Assembly (NCBI RefSeq): GCF_014805685.1 | Contig: NC_060886.1 | Span: forward strand, 27,823,652 to 27,887,651 | Source: Silurus meridionalis | Lineage: Eukaryota; Chordata; Actinopteri; Siluriformes; Siluridae | Length of the DNA: 64,000 nt | Direction of reading: 5' to 3' | Shown: piece by piece, positions 62,195 through 64,000 of the stretch | Position numbering within the stretch: the stretch's first letter is position 1 | Layout: every line of letters starts with the position of its first letter | The notes under the pieces: model-generated | What the model saw: the letters and a program-made list of their open reading frames with translations, nothing else | Told to the model about the DNA's origin: nothing | The model's database searches: none | Program-made: the position numbers and the translations under genes

Positions 62195-62624
62195 AATAAA
62201 AATTGTGCTGATGGAAGAACTGAAGATTGCGGCCTCCTCTCCCCCACATTCCTCTCATCAGTCTTCCCTCCCTCCTCCTCCTCCCTCCTTCCCTCCTCCC
62301 CTCCTCACTGCTCCCCCTCACTACAACTGAATACAATCTTCTAAATATCTGAATCAATGCATGATGAAGAATGATTGAAGGAAAGTGAAAGATCTTCTGA
62401 CACTGGAGACTCCTTATATTTGCTGATGCTGACCATCTCTTATAGTATAATATGTGTAGAGCAGCAAGCTGCCAGAGTTACCGGTGGTACTGCTGTAGAA
62501 AATTAATATAGGCTCTTACCGGCACTTGTGCAGAGTCCATGAAGCGCAGCCCAAAGTAGTCCTTCTCAATGATATCCAGGTGATACATGATCTGGTCAAA
62601 CAGCTCCTCACCTTTGGCTTTTTT
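33516..62624 (-). CDS. epb41l5: Band 4.1-like protein 5 (FERM domain; mosaic eyes), 24 exons, 5'-partial
   Basis: Epb41l5 is a cytoplasmic FERM adaptor that binds the Crumbs tail at epithelial junctions and photoreceptor apical membranes and limits apical domain size; in zebrafish it is the mosaic eyes gene. Twenty-four exons sum to 2091 nt, 696 residues plus stop, with every junction in phase. Human is about 733 residues, so roughly 60 N-terminal residues lie beyond the right edge. FERM F1 covers partial residues 1-75, F2 about 76-175, and F3 about 176-280 ([20 protein letters not shown]). The FERM-adjacent region follows ([19 protein letters not shown]). The long C-terminal half keeps the signatures [41 protein letters not shown] and the end LLTTEL. 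These signatures separate it from EPB41L4A/B. Repeat-rich introns separate the exons. Confidence 0.96.
33928..34265. repeat. two-copy tandem duplication, period about 180 bp
   Basis: The block TCATCCTGACACCAAACGGA ... AAATGGCGGATTTTGG ... ACATCAGTAAACCAAATG starts near 33929 and again near 34109 with only a few differences. Both units are non-coding. They lie in the last intron of epb41l5 (33580-34468). Confidence 0.88.
34469..34605 (-). CDS. epb41l5: epb41l5 exon e23
   Basis: Encodes [20 protein letters not shown], then a [15 protein letters not shown] segment ending NVIAT. It aligns with human QSGAMSNG and, at the end, with DAVTSSG. The acceptor is CCAGCAG, so two tandem AGs are possible. 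The donor is a weak GTTTGT. Confidence 0.85.
34730..35464 (+). mobile_element. hAT-like element (CAGGGGTCACCAA ends) carrying a solo LTR, copy B
   Basis: Inverted ends CAGGGGTCACC (left) and GGTGACCCCT (right) are typical of a common fish hAT miniature element. The host unit is about 315 bp without its insertion. It is interrupted at 34943-35362 by a solo LTR with 5-bp duplications. It lies in the intron between epb41l5 exons e22 and e23. Confidence 0.8.
34943..35362 (+). mobile_element. solo LTR, 420 bp, with GATTT target duplications
   Basis: Begins TGTCAGGGAACC and ends CCGTGACA, the TG...CA inverted ends of an LTR. GATTT occurs at 34938-34942 and 35363-35367. A CTATATAAG TATA-like box lies near 35042 and AATAAA at 35305-35310, in the right order and spacing for U3 and R. 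No internal retroelement sequence accompanies it. The family is not identified. Confidence 0.82.
35662..35715 (-). CDS. epb41l5: epb41l5 exon e22
   Basis: Encodes [18 protein letters not shown]. The ITPRWIVP motif is a hallmark of the EPB41L5 C-terminus. It is 54 nt, phase 0 at both ends, with a CTGCAG acceptor and a GTAAGT donor. Confidence 0.95.
35806..35883 (-). CDS. epb41l5: epb41l5 exon e21
   Basis: Encodes [20 protein letters not shown], then TDPTPV. It corresponds to human ENLIDHTVAPQV. It is 78 nt, phase 0 at both ends, with an ATGCAG acceptor and a GTAAGT donor. It could be skipped without breaking the frame. Confidence 0.9.
36205..36570 (+). mobile_element. Tc1-like miniature element, copy 5
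   Basis: Runs from CACTATGTATAAGTTTTGGG to GTCCACAAACCTTTGTCCAT with both ends recognisable and one internal deletion. It lies in the intron between exons e20 and e21. Confidence 0.72.
36826..36907 (-). CDS. epb41l5: epb41l5 exon e20
   Basis: Encodes [20 protein letters not shown], then IEASSAK. Only one reading frame is open and it agrees with the GC donor of the previous exon. It is 82 nt with a TTTCAG acceptor and a GTAACA donor. Confidence 0.88.
37201..37256 (+). repeat. GT microsatellite
   Basis: About 28 perfect GT units in the intron between epb41l5 exons e19 and e20. Confidence 0.92.
38246..38332 (-). CDS. epb41l5: epb41l5 exon e19, ends at a GC donor
   Basis: Encodes [20 protein letters not shown], then ALIQTCSS. 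It is 87 nt with a CTTAG acceptor. The donor is AG|GCAAGT, a GC-AG intron with an otherwise perfect U1 match. Using it gives AGC (Ser) at the junction and the sequence SLEAKTDEF, in line with human LKEATDEL. Confidence 0.87.
38513..38577 (-). CDS. epb41l5: epb41l5 exon e18
   Basis: Encodes [20 protein letters not shown], then A and a split codon. The KNCNLQDAA part matches human KNANVQDAA. It is 65 nt with a GCTCAG acceptor and a GTGAGA donor. Confidence 0.88.
38735..38950 (+). mobile_element. Tc1-like miniature element, copy 6, fragment
   Basis: Inner part only: CACAAAGTGAGCAACATGAA, then the GATTGCACCCCAGG block. No termini are recognisable. Confidence 0.6.
39225..39625 (-). mobile_element. 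LINE fragment, internally deleted
   Basis: The minus strand has [20 protein letters not shown], then [10 protein letters not shown], then a jump to [20 protein letters not shown]. The order matches the two other LINE pieces, but the catalytic motif and about 400 nt of the thumb are deleted. It lies in the intron between exons e17 and e18. Confidence 0.72.
39754..39882 (-). CDS. epb41l5: epb41l5 exon e17
   Basis: Encodes [20 protein letters not shown], then [20 protein letters not shown]. It matches human EEVVKLTEKCLNNVIESPGL and DFKSNILKAQVEA. The acceptor is GTTCAG. The donor AGG|GTGCCT is weak, but it keeps phase and gives an alignment within one residue of human across the junction. Confidence 0.92.
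40508..40599 (-). CDS. epb41l5: epb41l5 exon e16
   Basis: Encodes [20 protein letters not shown], then [10 protein letters not shown]. It matches human EKLKQLEMENSPLLSPRSNI and the DVNINSQ segment. It is 92 nt with an ATCAG acceptor and a non-consensus GTCGGT donor. Confidence 0.93.
40805..40990 (+). mobile_element. tRNA-derived SINE
   Basis: GAGGAAGCTCAGTGGTTTAG (box A-like) and GGTCACGAGTTCAAATCC (box B) are the internal polymerase III promoter of a tRNA-like head. They are followed by the ACTCCTCAGATTTATGAATG and GTAAGTCGCTCTAGATAGGG tail common in fish SINEs. It lies in the intron between epb41l5 exons e15 and e16. Confidence 0.75.
41032..41183 (-). CDS. epb41l5: epb41l5 exon e15
   Basis: Encodes [20 protein letters not shown] and a Pro/Ala/Ser-rich stretch ending PENLSLTG. 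It aligns loosely with human NSPDLLEATIGDVIG. It is 152 nt with a CTATCAG acceptor and a GTGAGA donor. A 7-kb repeat-rich intron precedes it. Confidence 0.88.
41550..41925 (-). mobile_element. Tc1-like miniature element, copy 7
   Basis: Reverse orientation, with CTACTCTTCTGGGAAGATGT and the terminal CACTATA near 41550. The left arm is preserved and the middle is deleted. Confidence 0.65.
42105..42508 (-). mobile_element. hAT-like miniature element (CAGCGGTCCCCAA family)
   Basis: Ends GTTTGGGGACCGCTG, the reverse complement of CAGCGGTCCCCAAAC. The other end begins GCACCGGTCCGTGAGTCAAT and lacks its last bases. It contains the CCGGTCCATG, TTTTATTTTGTTGTATTTAT and CACTATTTCC-like blocks shared with the copy at 57218. 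Confidence 0.7.
43200..43775 (+). mobile_element. Tc1-like remnant related to 48280-48640
   Basis: Shares the GTGTGTAAAGCTG...ATTCATGCT block and adjoining [16 protein letters not shown] text typical of a broken transposase. No termini are visible. The left part (43200-43430) is less certain. Confidence 0.5.
43815..44125 (-). mobile_element. Tc1-like miniature element, copy 8
   Basis: Reverse orientation. Contains the GTTCCACAACA and CCATATCTTCATGGAGC blocks and ends with GTTTGTCCATATAG. Confidence 0.65.
44330..44780 (+). mobile_element. Tc1-like miniature element, copy 9
   Basis: A nearly full copy from GCACCGTATGGACACGCATA to GTGTCCATACAGTG. It contains the CTCCATGAACGTATGGTTTA and ATTGAACAGCTTTGGGACGA blocks that in an active relative encode the transposase C-terminus. 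Confidence 0.72.
48144..48259 (-). CDS. epb41l5: epb41l5 exon e14
   Basis: Encodes [20 protein letters not shown], then [18 protein letters not shown]. It aligns with human QQAWGMRSALPVSPSISSAP and the IENLPQSPGTDQ segment. It is 116 nt with a GAACAG acceptor and a GTAAGC donor. The region is a low-complexity linker. Confidence 0.85.
48280..48640 (+). mobile_element. Tc1-like transposase C-terminal remnant
   Basis: A plus-strand frame reads [20 protein letters not shown] and continues through [20 protein letters not shown]. The [10 protein letters not shown] motif is the transposase third catalytic region (Glu). It overlaps the acceptor side of the intron next to epb41l5 exon e14. Only this C-terminal part is preserved. 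Confidence 0.7.
49091..49130 (-). CDS. epb41l5: epb41l5 exon e13
   Basis: Encodes [13 protein letters not shown], corresponding to VHNNVSTQSNGS in human. It is 40 nt with a TCTCCAG acceptor and a GTATTA donor. Confidence 0.8.
49450..49855 (+). mobile_element. Tc1-like miniature element, copy 10
   Basis: Starts AAAGTGCACCAAGTGTTGGG and carries the TGTGGTTCTTTCCCAAACTG block and the GGCCTCCTCACCTC block. It sits between microexon e12 and exon e13 of epb41l5, on the e13-proximal side. Confidence 0.7.
50235..50307 (+). repeat. CA microsatellite downstream of the microexon
   Basis: About 36 perfect CA units. In the epb41l5 transcript this is a UG repeat starting 41 nt after the donor of microexon e12. 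Confidence 0.93.
50349..50373 (-). CDS. epb41l5: epb41l5 exon e12, 25-nt microexon
   Basis: The exon lies between a long T-rich tract ending AAAG and a consensus GTAAGT donor. It adds GPFVPKSL and two bases. Phases on both sides fit exactly, and the joined sequence aligns in length with human CATKPEEL at this place. Skipping it would shift the frame, so it should be constitutive. Confidence 0.75.
50472..50578 (-). CDS. epb41l5: epb41l5 exon e11 (FERM-adjacent region)
   Basis: Encodes [20 protein letters not shown], then [15 protein letters not shown]. This basic, serine-rich FERM-adjacent segment carries potential kinase sites (RRPS, RRYS). The acceptor is TGGCAG. The donor is a weak GTTCAA, chosen because it is the position that keeps phase with the next two exons. 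Confidence 0.9.
50965..51134 (-). CDS. epb41l5: epb41l5 exon e10 (FERM F3 C-terminal helix)
   Basis: Encodes [20 protein letters not shown], then [20 protein letters not shown] and [16 protein letters not shown]. It is the longest FERM exon (170 nt) and the one that most clearly identifies EPB41L5. The acceptor is TTACAG and the donor GTACTG. Confidence 0.97.
51505..51920 (+). mobile_element. Tc1-like miniature element fragments, copies 11 and 12
   Basis: Two tandem broken pieces. The first (about 51505-51805) begins at CTACACTATAAGGACGAAGT and ends at TGTCCCCAAATGTTTGTACA. The second (about 51820-51920) has the CACACCTGGAAGTGCACAGC and CACTGAACACCTTTGGGATA blocks. Confidence 0.55.
52610..52795 (-). 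mobile_element. tRNA-derived SINE fragment, minus orientation
   Basis: The reverse complement contains GAGGTTCAAGTCCCGGTATC (box B-like) and the CCCTTGAGCAAGGCCCTTAT and CAGGGGGCGCTGTATCATGG blocks typical of a fish SINE body. The ends are eroded. Confidence 0.65.
53106..53175 (-). CDS. epb41l5: epb41l5 exon e9 (FERM F3)
   Basis: Encodes [20 protein letters not shown], then DEQ, closely matching human. It is 70 nt with an ATTCAG acceptor and a GTAATT donor. Confidence 0.96.
53269..53357 (-). CDS. epb41l5: epb41l5 exon e8 (FERM F3)
   Basis: Encodes [20 protein letters not shown], then [10 protein letters not shown] (the Trp codon is split across the junction). This is the first strand pair of the PH-like F3 lobe. 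It is 89 nt with a TTTCAG acceptor and a GTAAGA donor. Confidence 0.96.
53445..53532 (-). CDS. epb41l5: epb41l5 exon e7 (FERM F2/F3)
   Basis: Encodes [20 protein letters not shown], then YGVDMHMVK, the conserved linker into the F3 lobe. It is 88 nt with a TTGCAG acceptor and a GTGAGC donor. Confidence 0.96.
54986..55106 (-). CDS. epb41l5: epb41l5 exon e6 (FERM F2)
   Basis: Encodes [20 protein letters not shown], then [20 protein letters not shown]. It corresponds to human [20 protein letters not shown] with substitutions. It is 121 nt with a TTTCAG acceptor and a GTAACT donor. Confidence 0.95.
56827..56879 (-). CDS. epb41l5: epb41l5 exon e5 (FERM F2)
   Basis: Encodes [17 protein letters not shown], matching [17 protein letters not shown] of human. 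It is 53 nt with a CCTAG acceptor and a GTAAGT donor. Confidence 0.95.
57218..58323 (+). mobile_element. hAT-like miniature element filled by a GGAT array
   Basis: The left end is CAGCGGTCTCCAAC and the right end is GTTGAGGACCACTG, an inverted match. Flanking 8-mers CTCTAGAT (57210-57217) and CTCTAGAG (58324-58331) agree at 7 of 8 bases, as expected for a hAT target-site duplication. The middle is occupied by about 850 bp of GGAT-type repeat. The element sits in the intron between epb41l5 exons e4 and e5. Confidence 0.82.
57341..58195 (+). repeat. GGAT/GGAA tetranucleotide array, about 850 bp
   Basis: Long runs of TGGA mixed with GGAA and AGAAAGG stretches in higher-order blocks: block types recur, such as GGAAGAAAGGAAGGGGATGG. 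Both strands give long open frames (Met-Asp-Gly-Trp repeats on the plus strand, His-Pro-Ser-Ile repeats on the minus strand). These frames are a by-product of a stop-free period and are not genes. Confidence 0.95.
58809..58853 (-). CDS. epb41l5: epb41l5 exon e4 (FERM F2)
   Basis: Encodes [15 protein letters not shown], the start of the F2 helical lobe and identical to the family pattern. It is 45 nt with a CTCACAG acceptor and a GTAAGC donor. Confidence 0.95.
59102..59180 (-). CDS. epb41l5: epb41l5 exon e3 (F1/F2)
   Basis: Encodes [20 protein letters not shown] followed by LHEELTR. It is 79 nt with a CTGCAG acceptor. The donor is GTGTGT, weaker than consensus but required for the phase that completes Arg with the next exon. 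A long polypyrimidine repeat ends about 135 nt upstream in the transcript. Confidence 0.94.
59316..60237 (+). repeat. polypurine GAAA/GGAA array, about 920 bp
   Basis: Almost pure A/G on the plus strand, built from GAAA, GGAA and AACAGAATGGAGG modules. It lies in the intron upstream of epb41l5 exon e3, so the transcript carries the CUUU/CUUCC complement. Long frames rich in Lys/Arg/Glu (plus) or Phe/Leu/Ser (minus) are artefacts. Confidence 0.95.
60288..61428 (+). mobile_element. Tc1-like transposon with decayed transposase
   Basis: The left end is GGTGCATCTGGAAAATATTC and the right end is CATTCCTGGCGCACTG, both next to TA, the Tc1/mariner target. In broken frames 60584-61256 encodes [16 protein letters not shown] N-terminal text, [40 protein letters not shown], then [15 protein letters not shown], the DDE transposase core with its conserved Asp region. 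Frameshifts between segments show it is dead. Confidence 0.85.
61552..61594 (-). CDS. epb41l5: epb41l5 exon e2 (FERM F1)
   Basis: A 43-nt exon encoding [14 protein letters not shown] plus one base. The HWLD...KQ motif is typical of band 4.1 F1 lobes. The acceptor is TTGCAG and the donor GTAAGT. The exon sits between two long GAAA-type repeat tracts. Confidence 0.95.
61668..62052 (+). repeat. GAAA array
   Basis: GAAA units broken by GTAAAAGCAATAAAA spacers, in the intron between epb41l5 exons e1 and e2. Spurious long frames arise from it. Confidence 0.93.
62154..62191 (+). repeat. GA microsatellite
   Basis: About 19 GA units. A CT/CCT-rich patch follows at 62235-62310. Confidence 0.9.
62520..62624 (-). 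CDS. epb41l5: epb41l5 exon e1 (FERM F1)
   Basis: Encodes [20 protein letters not shown] and then [14 protein letters not shown], the core of FERM subdomain F1 and almost identical to human EPB41L5. The acceptor is CCACAG and the donor GTAAGA. It is 105 nt, phase 0 at both ends. Confidence 0.96.
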
Positions 62625-62876
62625 CTGTGGAGACATGAAGCAGCTTCAGACTTCATCTTTAATAGACTAAGGCATTGTTTATTAAATTCATCAGCGACAG
62701 AAAAATAACAAATCATGACCTTCGTACAGTTTGGAGTGGAAATGATGTCAAATCAGAATTGGGAGGAAAAAGACCACAATGCCTCCCCTAAAGAGTTTCA
62801 AACAGCAGTAGATCAGAAGGCCTTTATAAACACTACCTATACCGCTTGTAGGAGACAAGAGACAATACTGTAAAAA

Positions 62877-63910
62877 TGAAACATATTTTAGAGTAGTCAG
62901 TGTGCAGCTTGTATATCGGTACAGATTTACTGTCCTCTGGAAATAACTGAACATACACCATTATTGTCTAAATACCCGGCAACCGTGAAACAGTGCAAAG
63001 CCACACGTCCTATTTATCATGTTTTTTTGTCTGCTTGACAGAACCATACAAATTTGTGTATTTTGTATTAGAGCAGTTAAAATTGGGTCCAATTCCCTCA
63101 TACTGACCACTGGATGTTCAACATGGCACTTCATGGTGAAGAACTCTGAGGATTAGAATTGTTGCTGTCCACAAAGATGCGGAGGAACATCAGGAACACC
63201 CTGAAACTGAGTTACAGTGCGGTGGCTAGGGTCATACAGAAGGGTTCCACTCGGAACAGGCCTCGCAAGGCTCAACCAAAGAAGTCAAGTCCTTGGTGCT
63301 AGTGGGGTTTGCTGAAAACAACCTGTCCAAGAGCATGAATTGCTGGAACCATGTCCTCTTGTCTGATGAGATTAACTTGTTTGGCTCAGATGGTGTCCAG
63401 CATGTGTGGCAACCCCCTGGTGTGAAGTACCAAGAAAATTGTGTCTTGCTTACAGTCAAGCATGGTGGTGGTAGCATCATGGTCTGGGGCTGCATGAGTG
63501 CTGCTGGTACTGGTTTGCACATGGATTGCAAATATGTGATGGAGTGGCCAAATATATCTCCAGACCTGAACCCTATTGAGCGCCTGCGGGGCGTCCGCAA
63601 GCCGAAGGTGGAGAAACGCCATGTGTCTAACATCCAGCAGCTCTGTGATGTCATTATGGAGGAGTGGAGGAGGATCCCAGCAACAACCTGTGCAGCTCTG
63701 GTGAATTCCATACCCAGGAGGATTAAGGCAGTCCTACATAACAATGATGCTCACACTAAATATTGACACAGTTTTATATTTAATTAGGGTGTACTCACTT
63801 TATTTGCCAGTTATTTAGACAATAATGGCTGTATTTTAAGTTATTTTTAGAGGACAGTAAATCTGTACTGGTATACAGCTGCATACTTGACTACTCTAAA
63901 ATATATCCAG
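62877..63910 (+). mobile_element. Tc1-like transposon, different family, internally deleted
   Basis: Long inverted terminal regions: 62877-62972 and 63815-63910 are reverse complements over about 90 bp (TTTAGAGTAGTC... and ...GACTACTCTAAAA). The plus-strand frame 63293-63766 encodes [39 protein letters not shown], then directly EWPNISPDLNPIERL and a normal C-terminus. The segment with the second catalytic Asp and the NDPKH motif is deleted at about 63515-63535. It lies in the intron upstream of epb41l5 exon e1. Confidence 0.85.
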
Positions 63911-63998
63911 GTTTCTTAAAATGGTTGTGAGGGGTGTACTCACTTTTGTGAAAAGGAACAAGGGTTTGGGTCTCAAGTGAAACAAAAGTTCACGTTAC

Positions 63999-64000
63999 CG
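63999..64000 (-). CDS. epb41l5: possible last two bases of the preceding epb41l5 exon
   Basis: The window's end reads CG followed by GTAACG on the minus strand, a plausible donor. The next exon starts in phase 0 with KKAKG. In human the residue before that is Pro in VDLP, and CCG would supply it. Two bases cannot prove an exon, so this is only a positional prediction. Confidence 0.35.

Larger units (their letters stand above)
61595..63998 (-). other. epb41l5: epb41l5 introns around e1
   Basis: Two introns: 61595-62519, largely GAAA repeat, and 62625-63998 or beyond, which is mostly one internally deleted Tc1-like transposon. I see no additional coding exon in either. Confidence 0.75.

Noticed and set aside
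61505..62357. Minus-strand frames of 150-240 residues overlapping exon e2
   Set aside because: GAAA repeat translation. Only the 43-nt exon at 61552-61594 inside it is real.
63293..63766. 157-residue frame as a host gene
   Set aside because: It is a Tc1-like transposase with a deletion, lying between inverted terminal repeats.

Overview
This window is from a fish nuclear genome. It has two vertebrate genes split by canonical introns, long CA/GT/GGAT/GAAA simple repeats, and a dense load of fish-type Tc1-like, hAT-like, LINE and tRNA-SINE remnants. A teleost is well supported. A catfish-like lineage is only a tentative inference from the many copies of one Tc1-like miniature element. No prokaryotic feature, operon or CRISPR array is present.

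Both genes lie on the minus strand, head to tail. The downstream gene is a complete ramp1 (receptor activity-modifying protein 1). It has three coding exons (27397-27337, 12526-12391, 2306-2051) that join in frame to 150 residues across introns of about 14.8 and 10.1 kb. The upstream gene is epb41l5 (band 4.1-like 5; the zebrafish mosaic eyes gene). It has 24 coding exons from 62624 down to the stop at 33516. All 23 splice phases agree and the joined frame is 696 residues plus stop. Only about 60 N-terminal residues lie beyond the right edge, and the final two bases of the window may be the end of the preceding exon. About 6.1 kb separates the genes.

Region by region: 1-2050 is ramp1 3' flank. 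2307-12390 is ramp1 intron 2, with LINE fragments, a Tc1-like miniature element and a non-autonomous DNA transposon. 12527-27336 is ramp1 intron 1, with a second copy of that transposon carrying a nested insertion, two Tc1-like transposase remnants and a 30-bp minisatellite. 27398-27835 is a CpG- and GA-rich presumed ramp1 promoter. 27836-33515 is intergenic, with an LTR-bearing hAT copy containing a 9-bp minisatellite. 33516-64000 is epb41l5. Its introns hold a second LTR-bearing hAT copy, a 180-bp tandem duplication, many Tc1-like miniature elements, a hAT element filled with GGAT repeat, and nearly 1 kb of polypurine repeat.

The two proteins have unrelated roles. RAMP1 is a single-pass partner of the calcitonin-receptor-like receptor. 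Epb41l5 is a FERM-domain adaptor of the Crumbs polarity system. I found no new multi-gene system. The most informative observations are the transposon nesting (empty site, target-site duplications, a shared LTR insertion), a GC-AG intron, a 25-nt microexon followed by a long UG repeat, and gained glycosylation sequons in RAMP1.
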